DNA of 64,000 bases from Aristolochia californica (GCA_029961685.1 JARWKL010000004.1:31687645-31751644); one strand, 5' to 3'; counted from the first letter of the stretch, positions 43,060-54,447 are shown. Program-made: numbers and translations. Notes: a model not told the origin generated them from the sequence alone.

Positions 43060-43300
43060 TCAACCCTTCCTCTTAGATCATTGAGTCTGAGGCTTCAGAA
43101 CACTTGTCAGGTAACAAACACATGCTTCATTCATTGTCTCCAAGTCTTCTTCATAAATTGGTCACTATTGCTTATGGTTCCCAAAGCAAGGTGTTTGGCA
43201 AGGGTTCCTCCTCTCTTACCACATTTATTCCTCTCCAAGATGTGTTATTTTTTCCTCAATTTTTGTTAAATTTGCTCTCCGTTAGTCAATAAACCAAACA
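43060..43300 (+). pseudogene. Protease of Copia1
   Basis: IIESEASEHLSGN stands where copia elements have IDSGASxHMTGN, so the catalytic Asp is Glu and the Gly is lost. Then VTIAYGSQSKVFGKGSSSL and LQDVLFFPQFLLNLLSVSQ. Confidence 0.82.
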
Positions 43301-43439
43301 ATTGAATTTTTATGTCACCTTCTCACCATCTTCGTGTATACTTTAGGATCTAACTACGAAATAAGTGATTGGTGGCAGCCATAAAATATGAGGTTTATAC
43401 TATTTTACTCTTCCACCAGTAGCTGCTATTTTATCCACT

Positions 43440-44200
43440 GCATCCTAGACTCACCTGTGGCACAACCGGCTTGGTCATCCATCTACCTCGTCACTTAGTT
43501 CTTTAGTTCCATCTCTTAAAACTTTGTCTAATTTTAATTGTGAGACATGTCAATTAAGTAAGCATGTTAGGAGTACATATTCTCCTCGTCTTACAACTAC
43601 TAGTACTGTTCCATTTGCATTAATACATTTTGATGTATGGAGCCCTTTAAAGGTCTCTAACATTTCTCTGGTTCAATATTTTGTTACTTTTGTGGACAAT
43701 TTTACCCGAGTGACTTGGTTGTTTTTATTTAAAGAATGATCAAGAATTCTTTCTATTTTTAAAAACTTTCATGCATTGGTTCTGACGCAATTTGGAAAAA
43801 AATTCAAATCCTTAGATCCGATAATGCTAAGGAATATTTGTCTAATGAGTTTAAATCGTTTTGTGAGGGTAATGGGCTTCTTCAACAAACATCATGTGCC
43901 TATACACCTCAACAAAATGGTGTTGCTGAAAGAAAAAATCATCACCTCCTTGAAGTTGATCGGGGCCTCCTCTACTCCATGAAGGTACCCTACTTTTATT
44001 GGCCTCATGCTATTCTTACAATATGCTTTCTCATCAATAGGTTACCTTCATCAGTACTTAGAAATCAAACTCCGTATTCTATTTTGTTTCATGGTGAAGA
44101 TCCATTTTCTCTTCCTCTTAAAGTATTTGGTTGCACATGTTTTGTTCATGATATTTCACCACATAAAAGTAAAGTTGATCTTCGGTCTCTGAAGTGTATT
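43440..44200 (+). pseudogene. Integrase of Copia1
   Basis: GAG-pre-integrase LWHNRLGHPSTSSLSSLVP with NCETCQLSKHVRSTY (HHCC), core IHFDVWSPLKVSNISLVQYF, FVDNFTRVTWLFLFKE (stop 43738), then SDNAKEYLSNEFKSFC-like and TSCAYTPQQNGVAERKNHHL with all three acidic residues recognisable, and FCLINRLPSSVLRNQTPYSI. Broken by stops and frameshifts. Confidence 0.86.
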
Positions 44201-44537
44201 TTTTTTTTTTTTGGGGTATTCTCGAACTCAGAAAAGAAATATTAGTTATAATCCTACACTTCGGAGGTTGATGGTATCTCGGGATGTGACTTTCTTTGAA
44301 GACACTTCCTTCTACTCCTCACATGAGGCTCCTCTAGGGTTTACATTTCCTCCTACCACTCCATGCCCGCTTGTGCCTTTTCATGAAGATATTACTCAAC
44401 CCCCTGAAGCACCAGCCATCCCCTCACCTGTGGAGTTGTCTGATCCAACTTAGGTAAGTCTTCTTCCTCATCCTATCTTTGGGCTTGAATTTGATACTTG
44501 TCCTATTGCATTACAAAAGGAAACCCGTTCTAGCACT
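44201..44537 (+). pseudogene. Copia1 integrase-RT linker
   Basis: NPTLRRLMVSRDVTFFEDTS, the conserved integrase tail of copia, then a proline-rich linker (APAIPSPVELSDPT) ending in a stop at 44451-44453. Confidence 0.8.
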
Positions 44538-45620
44538 ATGTCTCATCCAATTGCCAATTTTATGTCTTCTCATCGCTTATCTTCTCAGTGTGTTCAGTTT
44601 CTTGCTTATCTTTTGTCTGTTTCCATACCACTATCCTATCAAGAGGCCCTGAAGCATCTAGGATGGAAGGCGGCTATGGATGAAGAAATACATGCATTAT
44701 ATGAAAATCAAACATGGACATTGGCATCGTTCCCAAAATGAAAAAGACCGGTGGGTTGCAGATGGGTTTTTTCAGTGAAACACAACCCAGATGGGTCAGT
44801 TGCTCACCTTAAAGCACGTCAGGTTGCAAAAGGTTATACTAAGGGCTATGGGATAGATTATGAAGAGACTTTCACTCCAGTTGCAAAATGGAACTCGGTA
44901 CGTATCATCCTCTCTATTACTGCTAACTCATCTTGGCCAATATATCAGCTCGATGTAAAAATGCATTTTTAAATGGTGATATACACTAAAAAAATTATAT
45001 GGTCCAACCACTAGGTTATGTGGTTGAGGGGGAGTCCGTATGCCGATTAAAGAAATCTTTATATGGGCTTAAATAGTCCCCTCGGGCCTGGTTTGATAAA
45101 TTCAGTCAAGCGTTTCTACGGTTTGGCTTTCATAGGTGCTCAGTTGATCACTCACTATATGTTAAAGATACTATAAAAGGGAAGATATTATTGGCAGTGT
45201 ATGTTGATGATATTATCTTGACTGTAAATGATGCTCATAGTATACAAGAAGTGAAGAATATGATATGTAAAAAGTTCAAGACTAAAGATTTGGGTAAGCT
45301 CAAATATTTTTGGGTATAGAAGTCCTCCAGTCAAATCATGGAATAATATTATTTCAAAGAAAATACGTCTTGGATCTTCTTGAAGAAATAGGAATGAAGG
45401 GTTGTAGACCAGTTGATACACCTATGGATGTGAATGAAAAATTGTGTGCCACAACTGGAGAAGATGTTGACACTGGAAAATATCAAAGACTTATGGGAAA
45501 ATTGATCTATCTAACGGTAACCGGGCCAGATATATCATATGTCATGAGTGTGGTAAGGCAATTCATGCACAAACCACAAATTACTCACTGGCAAGTGTTG
45601 GAGAGAATACTACGATACTG
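44538..45620 (+). pseudogene. RT of Copia1
   Basis: HLGWKAAMDEEIHALYENQT, WTLASFPK, (stop), GCRWVFSVKHNPDGSVAHLK, YGIDYEETFTPVAKWNSVRI, QLDVKMHF, then YGLK and the intact active site VYVDDIILTV near 45200. Later LKYFLGIEVLQSN-like, VLDLLEEIGMKGCRPVDTPM and YQRLMGKLIYLTVTGPDISY. At least five stops. Confidence 0.9.
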
Positions 45621-46155
45621 AAAAGGTGCTCCAGGAAGAGGATTATTATATAGATAACATGGTCACTTCAATATAGAAGGCTTCTCAGATGCAGATTGGG
45701 CTAGATCACCCAATGATAGAAAATCTATGTTTGGGTATTGTACCCTTGTTGGAGGGAACTTGATCACATGGAAAAGAAAAAAAGAAAACGTGGTTGCAAG
45801 ATCTAGTGCTGACGCGGAATACCGAGCTATGGCCCACACTGTAAGTGAACTTTTATGGATAAAGACTCTTTTTACCGAATTGGGATTTTATAAAGGAGGC
45901 TCTATGGGCCTACATTGTGATAATCAAGGAGCTATTCACATTACGTCAAATCCAGTCTTCCATGAAAGAAATACACATATTGAAGTGGATTGTCATCTTA
46001 TACGGGAAAAGTTTCAAACAGGAATATTTTCTCTTCGGTATGTTTCATCTCAAGAGCAATTAGCTGATATCCTCACCAAACCAGTAACATCCAAAATTCT
46101 ATCTTATATAGGTGGCAAGGTGGGTATTTATGATATATTTTCTCTTCCAACTTGA
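45621..46155 (+). pseudogene. RNase H of Copia1
   Basis: The best kept copia domain: GFSDADWARSPNDRKS-like start, WKRKKENVVARSSADAEYRA, LLWIKTLFTELGF, LHCDNQGAIHITSNPVFHER, HIEVDCHLIREKF, SSQEQLADILTKPV. The purine tract CTTGAGGGGGAG (46151-46162) follows. Confidence 0.9.
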
Positions 46156-46162
46156 GGGGGAG

Positions 46163-46548
46163 TGTTGGAAGATGGACTCAAGCCCACAAGCACAAGGCTA
46201 GAAGCCCACACATCAAAGGAGTGGCAAAGTGGGCATTTATGGTATGTTCCATTAGGATGACATGAAGATGTAAATACATTGTCTTAGTATGTCTTTTAAT
46301 CTATTGAGTTGTAACCCTAAGGGCTTTGTAACACTAGAAGAGCATCGGCCAAGAGGTAAGGCATCCAAGCCTTTTCCTCTCTTTGAAAAACGTCCAGCCA
46401 CCTTCTCTTCTCCCTTGACGCATTCTCTCCTTCCCTTGATCCAAACTCTCCTCTCTAACGTCCTTCTCCTTTCTCCCTTTTCTCTCTCTTCTCTTCTTCT
46501 TCTTCCACGTTAACCTAGAGTCATTTTCATGGGGTCCTAACTTCTACA
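46163..46548 (+). repeat. 3' LTR of Copia1
   Basis: 386 bp, TGTTGGAAGATGGACTCAAG to CTTCTACA; it lacks the TATAAATAAGAG core present in the 5' copy (46335 reads ACTAGAAGAGC). Confidence 0.92.
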
Positions 46549-47816
46549 GAAGTCAAGGGGTGGGGACAATATTTCCGGTGAGCTTCAATACAAGGTTGCT
46601 GAAAACAGCACACAACTGGCAGATTGTGATAGTAGGGAGTCTTCCGTGGTCACCCCACAAACTGTATTTTCCAAACTTAAGGGAAATGCTTTCAATGAAT
46701 CGATTGCAGTAACTTCTCACACTACTGAAGTGGCCGGTGAGCCTTCCATCAATGGCATTGACAGAATTGAGGTGTCACAGCAACATGAATCATTGATCCA
46801 AGTAGAAAGACCTTCAAATGTCAAGCCTGCTGCATTGGACAAACAACTGGAATTCTCTTCTGTAGCATCTGTTGTCATATAATCTGGGTAATGGCCACTG
46901 TGAGGCACTTGGACTGGCTCCAACGAATGCAAAATGTGACTGTAGGTTGGCTGTTCTCAGTTCAACAGGGTATGCACATAACAGGCCACCTGAAGCAGCA
47001 CATGAGTTCTTCACCAAAATTTTTTTTGCTGCTGCTGTGGCACTGCAGAAACCAGTGCTGAGAATAGTGGCACTGCTGAAAACAGTGATGCCAAACAACC
47101 AAGAAAACAGAGCTGTTGTGACAGTGCATAACACAGTACTGCACCACATTTTTCAACATGATATAGCAGTTTTGCTGTTCGGTGGTGCTGCTGTTGTTGC
47201 AGTGAAGAAAGGTGTCGAACATCAAAACGTACAACCTAAGAGAAAGGTTTTTGAGGCAGCTGAGCAGAACTTCTCAACTTCAGTGGCTAGTTCATTGTCT
47301 TCCACAAAGGGAGATACCGGTCATCACCTTGGGGCAGCTGGGTAGTTGAAGCAATCCTTGCTGTCTCCTTGCTGTCCTTTTGACAGCTATAGCAATGCCA
47401 TACATGGCAAGGAATGCCAACTTCCACGCTGCTGCTAAGCAATTCACCAGAGTGCACTACTTGCTCTTTGTGAATCCTTTCAGTAGATTTACCACAACGT
47501 TGATGCTACCAACACAGGCCTACACCGTATCGGTCTGTGGCTGTAACAAAGACTTCAACAGCAGAAGTATGTTGCTGTTTGTGCGAACTTCATCAGGTAT
47601 GGAAGCTTTGGGCACAATTTTATTAAGTTAAGCCTCAAGCATGTGAATGAATCTATCATAATGGATGGTAAGGGATCCATAGATGAAGCTGCTGGTTTTG
47701 CTGCACATGGGTTATGCACAACTTCACTAGAACTATTAGGTACAATGGAACCTCATGACGTTGGACTAGATGAGGTCAGTTACCTACATATGTTCAGTGC
47801 TTACGTTCATGGTACT
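46549..47816 (+). other. C1 interior, right part
   Basis: Starts with the second half of the unrecognised frame (ELQYKVAENSTQLADCDSRE to LEFSSVASVVI, ending 46881), then repeated GCTGAAAACAGTG-type spacer encoding alanine-rich frames (46872-47345), then short frames (47380-47631, and 47643-47816 with VGLDEVSYLHMFSAYVHG, faintly PPR-like). No hairpin, purine tract or 3' LTR of C1 appears before A5 begins. Confidence 0.5.
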
Positions 47817-48211
47817 TGTTATGGACTGCATAGCATCACGAGTTATCAACATGTGTAGGAATTAAATTATGTTAATTTTCTTTTAATGTAATTCCATTTG
47901 GTTTGGTTTGATTTAGATGTAATGTGGCATGAACTAGTTGACCCATGGGTCTAACTAGTGTCTCCATCTACAACCCTATTTATGGGGACGTCAAGGTGAA
48001 TGAAAGCAATCATTGAGAAAATTAGAATTAAACAGGTCGGATTCTCCCTCTGAGGTCCAGGTCGAGCTTCCTTCAAAGCTCAATCATTCCATTCTGAATT
48101 CCACCATTCCACATTCCAGAAACAAGAATCCTCTTCCAGTGTCATGATTCAATATGGAGGGAAGAGAGGAATGAAGGGTAACTTGATCAATGGCTCGGGA
48201 AGATCCTAACA
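47817..48211 (+). repeat. 5' LTR of A5
   Basis: 395 bp, TGTTATGGACTGCATAGC to AGATCCTAACA; primer site TTGGTATCAGATAGG at 48214-48228. Flank 47812-47816 is GTACT; the right end of A5 lies outside the window. Confidence 0.9.
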
Positions 48212-49330
48212 TCTTGGTATCAGATAGGTCCACCCTTGGGGATTCCTCTTCCCCTGAGGATTTGCTGCAATTAGTTGAGGACAATCATCAACGGATAGAA
48301 GTTCAGGCTCAATCCCTTGAAGAAGTGCATCAGACCACATCTGACCTATGTGAGGCTATCAAATCCATGGACGCAGCAATCCAAGCCATCCTCCGGCGAC
48401 AGGACGACAGTGGCCTTCGAGTGCCGCCGCTAGCAGCCTACTCTCCGGTGGCCGACCACCATCAGTACTAGCCACCCCCACCTCCTCCACCACCACTGCG
48501 CCACAACAATCCCCATATGGGCCCTTCCGCATAGGGACCAACTTCGGTTCCGGGTATTTCAAATTGGACTTCCCTACATATGATGGCTCTAAGGACCCCT
48601 TGATTTGATTAACCAAGTGTGACCAATTCTTTTATCATAAGAAAATACCAGCGGATGAGAAGGTTCATTTGGCCGCATACCACTTGCTCGATGAAGCACT
48701 CCTATAGTACCACCAATTCTGAAATGACCATTTGGTTCAGGATTGGGTGACCTTTTGACAATCATGCATGATGAGGTTTGGTCCTCCAGCTAGTAGCAAT
48801 CCATTGGGAGAATTAATCAATAATAAACAGAATGGGTCACAAGAGGTGTACTAAAAGACCTTCCAGGAATGTTTGGCCCGTGCTAGTGAGTTTGTCAGTC
48901 ACTTCCAGTATGTTCACATCTTTACTGCTGGTTTCACAGAAGCTTTGCGTCTGGAAGTTGAATTACACGGTCCTACAAAATTGGACCACGCTATAAATTT
49001 AGCTAGGTAAATTGAGCATAAGCAGTGAGATATGAAGGATTCACCGGTCAGAAAACCAGTTTGGCCAAGCAGGCACAATGCCACTGTGCTAGCACCCTAT
49101 TCCGAGCATCCACGTTCTGGAGCCAGTGTAGCACTACTTACAGAAAGTTCTAACTCTATGACACCAACCCCTTACTTCAAAAAATTGAATAGACAGGAGA
49201 TGGAATAGAGAAAGGCCAAGGGCCTTTGCTTTAACTGTGATGAACAATATGTCCAGGGTCACATATGCAAAAGATTATTTAGTGTGGTTCTGTGGGAGGA
49301 TTGTGAGGACATACTACCAGAGGAAGAGAT
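48190..49330 (+). pseudogene. Gag of A5
   Basis: The upstream ATG frame in the LTR hits a TGA (GAATGAAGG), so the first usable ATG is 48190: MAREDPNILVSDRSTLGDSS, LQLVEDNHQRIEVQAQSLEE (coiled helix) to a stop at 48469. Beyond, in broken frames: LDFPTYDGSKDPLI, MRFGPPASSNPLGELI, ALRLEVELHGPTKLDHAINL and the zinc knuckle [19 protein letters not shown]. Confidence 0.86.
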
Positions 49331-50052
49331 TGGGGAGACAGAACAAGAGGTCCAGAGATTTCACTTCATGCCATGACTAGCCTGCGCAGTTCTAACACCA
49401 TGTAAGTTCGGGTCCAGTTGCATCATCTACAGTTACTAACTTTAGTTGACTCTGGCAGCACGCATAACTTCATCAATCAGCTAGCGACAAGACAACTTGG
49501 GTTAGTAATCCAGCAGCAAACAGGCCTCTCCGTCTCAGTGGCCAATGGGGCCAAAATTTCCAGTGTGGGAATATCTACAGCCACCCACTTTGATATTGAG
49601 GGACACTCCTTTATTGCAGATTCTTGGTGATTCCATTGGCTGGATTTGATTTGATACTTTGAGTTAAATGGCTCCAACTGTTGGGGCCTATTTTATGGAA
49701 TTTTCAGGCTCTAACCATGACCTTTACAGAGGACCAATGTCAGATCACATTGCATGGCACCCAGGCATCGATGCCCTATGCACTTCAGGCCATTCAGGTC
49801 CATAGCACCGACAACTGTAAGTTATCACAATTACTTACAGACTTTGATGATATATTTCATGAACTTACTACTCTTCAGCCTATTTGCCACTGTGATCACC
49901 ACATCCGATTGAAGATGGAAACTGAACCTATGGTGGTTCGGCCTTACCGTTACCCCCACTTACAGAAGGATGAAATTGAGAGGCAGTGCCAAAATACGCT
50001 CGCCCAGGGAATTATTCAGCCAAGCAGGTCTCCTTTCTCATCCCTGGTATTA
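49331..50052 (+). pseudogene. Protease and RT start of A5
   Basis: [20 protein letters not shown] and [15 protein letters not shown] (49418-49630), shift, then a frame 49681-50052 with MGPILWNFQALTMTF, CHCDHHIRLKMETEPMVVRP and [12 protein letters not shown]6 interrupts at 50053; RT resumes at 62260. Confidence 0.9.
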
Positions 50053-50285
50053 TGTTATGGACTCAATAGCATCACGAGTTACCAACAGGCATTGGAATTA
50101 ATTAAGCCTAAAGTAATTTAGTTAACAAGTCGAGACCTCCTTCAAGCTCTCCCCAGTTTTTCCCCAATTCCCCTTTCCGAAATTCTTCCTCATCACTCCA
50201 TCAATCTACCTCAACGTCAAGCAAGCAGTGGAAGGAAGAGAAGAGAGGAGGGTGACAAGATCCATGGCTTGTGAGGATCCTAACA
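50053..50285 (+). repeat. 5' LTR of A6, internally deleted
   Basis: Only 233 bp against 393 bp in its partner. After AATTAATTA it jumps to the segment AGCCTAAAGTAATTTAG, removing the promoter core CCCTATTTAAGGGG. Confidence 0.9.
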
Positions 50286-51240
50286 ACGTGGTGGTATTAG
50301 ATAGGTCCACCCTCGGCCACTCCTCTTCTCCAGAGGACATACGTCAAGTGCTTTCAGATCTTCAACAAAGATCCACTCTTCAAGGTGCTGAAATTACTAA
50401 CATCCATAATACATTGCACACGCTGGAATCCTCTCTCGAAACCGTCATCCGCCAACTTGCTGCAATTCAATCGCCAACGCCACCACCAGCCACCAACTTT
50501 CAACCACAAGCAGCTCATCACCCACACTTCACGCCACCCCCACCCCCACCACTACACCAACAACCTGTTCCCATGGCTACTGACGCACAAGGACCAATTA
50601 CGGTTCCTAGGTACTTTAAATTCAACTTTCCTACATTTGATGGATCTAAAGATCCTTTACTTTGGTTCACGAAATGTGAACAATTCTTCTATCAACAACA
50701 AACGGTGGATATGGACAAGGTTACATTGGCCGCCTATCACCTGCTCGATGAAGCGCTCATGTGGTTCCATCACAACCGAAATGTCCATTCCACTCAGGAT
50801 TGGCTGCATTTTAAAGATGGTTGCCAGATGAGGTTTGGACCTCCAGCTAGTAGCAACCCAGTGGGGGAATTGATTAACTATAAACAGACTAGCACCTTAG
50901 AATTGTACCAAAAAGCGTTTCAAGAAAGGTTGGCCCGAGCAAGTGAATTTGTTCCTCCTCACCTACATGTTCAGATTTTTAATGCGGGATTGACTGAGGC
51001 GGTTAGATTGGAAGTAGAATTACTTGGTCTGATAGACTTGGACTCAACCATGAATTATGCCAGAGTGGTGGAACATAAACAAAGAGTTTTGAGGGAATCC
51101 TTAGGCCGAAAACCATTTTGGAACAACAGACTACCAGGTACAGCACCCACGTTTTGGCTCCTCTGCCCCTAACCGTGCAGACTAGTCTCAGAGTGTGCGC
51201 CCCCCCCCCCACAATCTTCCACGTAAATTCTTGACTAAAT
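50228..51240 (+). pseudogene. Gag of A6
   Basis: A 314-codon frame (50228-51172). The family ATG is GTG here; the next in-frame ATG is at 50264. It shows EERRVTRSMACEDPNN, LNTLHTLESSLE-like helix, a P/Q-rich linker, FNFPTFDGSKDPLLWFTKCE, AAYHLLDEALMWFHHNRNVH and ELINYKQTSTLELYQKAFQE, ending in a frameshift near 51150. A C-run of 10 near 51200 lies in the spacer. Confidence 0.9.
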
Positions 51241-51615
51241 AGGAAATGGAGGCTAGAAAGGCCAAGGGCTTATGTTTTAATTGTGATGAACAATTTCTTC
51301 AGGGACATACCTATAAACGATTATTCAGTATTAAACTTTTGGAAGAAGGTTCAAAAGAGCTTCCTGAAAATGAATTTGTTGAAGAGGAACAACAAGACCC
51401 AGAACTCTCCCTCCATGCCTTGCATATCCTGTGTAGTTCTAATACCATGCAGGTAAAGGCCAAGTTACACCACATCCTGTTACTTGCTTTAGTTGATTCT
51501 GGCAGCACACATAATTTTATCAGTGAGCCCACAACAAAACAATTGGGATTGAAAATTCAATAGCAAAAGGGTCTCTCGATTTCAGTGGCCAATGCGGCTA
51601 AAATTGCCACTGTAC
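51241..51615 (+). pseudogene. Zinc knuckle and protease start of A6
   Basis: After a TAG (51239-51241): [19 protein letters not shown], then [20 protein letters not shown] to a TAG at 51561-51563, then ISVANAAKIATV. The insert at 51616 cuts the protease; its second half starts at 53576. Confidence 0.88.
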
Positions 51616-51922
51616 TGTTATGGTCCTGGGTTAAGTACCTATGCCTTCCACTCCTAACAGGCCGGTCTTTTGAGTAGTATTGGCTAGGTGCTTAAAATTT
51701 GGTATCAGAGTAGGCGCTACATCTTGAGTTTGACTCCCCGCGTGCGTAGACGACCGCAATCCCCCGACGTTCCCCAAAGGCTCTCATCGCTGTGTTAATG
51801 CCATCGTGGTCGTCAGCTCGGGAGGGAGGGGTGTACTGTTATGGTATTGGGTTGGGTTAAGTACCTATGCCTTCCACTCCTAACAGGCGGGTCTTTTGGG
51901 TAGTATTGGCTAGGTGCTTAAC
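51616..51922 (+). mobile_element. TRIM-2, miniature LTR element
   Basis: Two LTRs of 82 and about 86 bp (51616-51697 and 51837-51922; TGTTATGGTCCTGGGTTAAG... to GGTGCTTAA) around a 139-bp interior with primer site TTTGGTATCAGAG (51698-51710), GAGTTTGACTCCCC, and purine tract GGGAGGGAGGGGTGTAC. Same family as TRIM-1. The right LTR runs directly into a family-C primer site. Confidence 0.88.
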
Positions 51923-52432
51923 TGGTATTAAAGCGGGAACACAATGGGTTATTCTATATCCCAAGAAAGATGGATTTCTATGGGTAAGGAATTGGAGGGA
52001 ATACGAGCATGATTAGATGCTTCCATTGAACGTTATGTAAGGGAGAAACTCATTGCTACAGCAAAACAGGTCACATGACCTCAAATCTCTAACCAAATAT
52101 GCACACAATAGGTAGCAGAAGCTATCTCGGACAGGCAGAACGGCCCATGGCCGGAAAAATAAAAAAATTCATCTCCAGAGGCGGACGCAGAAAAACAAAA
52201 AGGGTTATCTGCCAAGACGTCAAAATCAGTCCTCTCCTGCTCATGGCAAGCCACTGTTATGCATGAAGACACACTCTGTTCTGCACGGCAGGGGAAACAT
52301 TTCCCGGCCATTCCAACCGGGAAATATTTTTGAGAGTCTGTCTCAGCAAAATTCCAATCGGTGAAACCTCCAAGGGCTGCTAGTTACCTCAGGATTAGCA
52401 CGAGACTCCGTCGTTGAAAATTTTACCCTGTT

Positions 52433-52745
52433 CGGCGACATTCCAAGAGAAGAACCATCGGTGACATTCCAGCAAAAGATCGTCGGCGACATTCCAGCAG
52501 AACCATTGGCGACATTTTGAGAGCCCTCTGTCTCGGTAACTCTCTCAGTGGTGAAGTGAAGCCCCAACGGGCTGCTCTTCACCACCGGAGAAGTAGGAGA
52601 TTACTTTGGCGACATTTCCGCAGAAGACCGTCGGCGAAAATTCAGTAGAAGACCCATCGGCGACAATTCAGCAGAAGACTCGTCAGCGACATTCTAGTAG
52701 AAGACCGTCGACGACATTCCAGCAGATGACCAATCAGCGACGCTT
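52433..52745. repeat. Minisatellite of about 26-27 bp units
   Basis: Variants of GGCGACATTCCAGCAGAAGA with CCGTC, about three upstream (52433-52517) and five or six at 52602-52745. The frame 52606-52818 translates them as (P)SATIQQKTRQR-like units; this is probably fortuitous. Confidence 0.75.
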
Positions 52746-52800
52746 CCGCAATTACCGGCTCCTGCCCTGTTCAGGATTTGCTGCAGGAGGAAGAAGGGGT

Positions 52801-52837
52801 CCGATTAAATTTTCCTAACTTAGGAAAATTTAATCGG
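52801..52837. repeat. 37-base palindrome in the composite
   Basis: CCGATTAAATTTTCCTAA and its exact complement around a central C (52819). Same core as the C2 palindrome at 33026-33058, two pairs longer. Confidence 0.9.
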
Positions 52838-53575
52838 CGTGGTCCGCTGTGTCATACACCGGACCGGGGTTCCTGAACCGAGTCAACCAAGATTAACTCA
52901 GACCAGCCCCCCCCAAAAGAATATATATATTTGGGCGTCCAGAGGGGTTGTCATAGCTATCGCGGATGCTACTTTGGCACCGGGGATTTGTGAATCCAAC
53001 ACTAGTACTGAGTTGCTGGACTCGGTATGAGGGTGAAAAAAACTATTCCTTGCTGGTTTTCTCTCACATGGACAATCCTCTTGATGGATGCAATATATTG
53101 ATAGTTAGATATATGAATTTAATCCACCAATGTTGACCAGAATAAAGTAAGGAAGAATACCTTTTTTCTTCTCATGGAAATCAGGGTTTCAACCCTGATT
53201 TGGTTGTAGCACGTCAAGAGATGCAACACCTGGCTTGTACCAAGCCTTGGACCACGTGAATGAATAATTATCCTCTCTTTCCTTGCTAGCACCAAGCTAG
53301 GAACAGCAATTAAGCTCCTTCACATGAATGACCAGAAAATTCTCCACTTTACTGCTCATCAAGAGGGTTAGAGACGTTGATGAAGAGGGAGAACCCTCTC
53401 TTTAGGCTTGGAAAAGGGGCAGGAAGCTCCTCTTCTTAGTATGGATGATGAGGGATGAATTTGGGTGAAGAAGGATGGCAATCGGGGGTGAAGGATAGGT
53501 TGAATTTTTGGAGTAAACCCTAAAATCGAGATCAAGAGGTGATTTCAACCTGTTTAGACAAGGTTATTCTAAAAT

Positions 53576-54447
53576 CCCCTTTTACCATTGAGGGACATTC
53601 ATTTCAGGTAGACTTACTGGTCATTCCTTAGGTAAACTTACTGGTCATTCCTTTGGTAGGATTTGATTTGGTGCTCCAGGTAAAACGGCTTCAGTTGTTA
53701 GGCCCTTTATTGTGGGACTTTCAGGCTCGGACTATGACATTTACAGCACAACAAGGCCAAATTACATTACAGGGTATTGTGGCACAGGTACCTAACGCAC
53801 TTCACACTTTACAGCTTCAAAACACTGGTGATTGTAAGTTATCTCCTTTACTTACAACATTTGCGGATTTATTTAATGACCCTACTAGTCTACCACCAGT
53901 GCGTCACTGTGATCTCCGCATTCGTTTGAATTTGGGAATGGATCCAGTGGTGGTGCGCCCATATCGTTACCCACATATACAGAAAGATGAAATTGAAAGA
54001 CAGTGCATGAATATGCTCGCTCAGGGAGTTATCCAGCCCAATAGGTCTCCCTTCTCATCACCTGTTTTACTGGTACGCAAAAAGGATAAATCATGGAGGT
54101 TTTGTGTCGACTATAGGCAATTCAATTTGCAGACAATTAAAGACAAGTTCCCCATTCCAGTGGTGGACGAGTTGCTGGATGAGTTACATGGTGCTACGAT
54201 TTTTACCAAGTTAGATTTGAAATTGGGCTATCATCAAATTAAAGTTCACCTGACAGATGTGGAGAAGACTACGTTTCGCACGCACCACGGTCATTTCGAG
54301 TTCCTCATCATGCCCTTCAGTCTCTCCAATGCACCCTCCACCTTCCAGGCCCTCATGAATGAGGTATTTTCCTCTCTTTTGCGGAACTATGTGTTAGTAT
54401 TTTTTTATGCCATCTTGGTCTATAGCAAAAATTGGGTCGAACATCTC
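53576..54447 (+). pseudogene. Protease end and RT of A6
   Basis: FTIEGHSFQ and VIP are followed by a small direct duplication (53608-53655, GGTAAACTTACTGGTCATTCC). One frame from 53653: [80 protein letters not shown]. The active site reads FFYA, lacking both Asp. A7 cuts after NWVEHL. Confidence 0.9.

Larger units (their letters stand above)
20352..46548 (+). mobile_element. Copia1, Ty1/copia element split by G
   Basis: LTRs at 20352-20742 (391 bp) and 46163-46548 (386 bp); TSD GGAGT (20347-20351) against GAAGT (46549-46553). Without G the element is about 5.78 kb. Gene order is Gag, protease, integrase, RT, RNase H, which defines copia. All genes have stops. Confidence 0.93.
51923..53575 (+). 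mobile_element. Composite: family-C interior plus inverted LTR piece
   Basis: 51923 starts TGGTATTAAAGCGGG and a leader MGYSISQERWISMGKELEGI typical of family C, then C-type interior with a minisatellite (52433-52745) and a palindrome (52801-52837) to about 53030. The rest (53031-53575) lacks genes; its end, read on the minus strand (AACAGGTTGAAATCACC, TTGATCTCGATTTTAGGG), matches the transcript-start half of a C-type LTR. No family-C 5' LTR is present. Confidence 0.6.
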
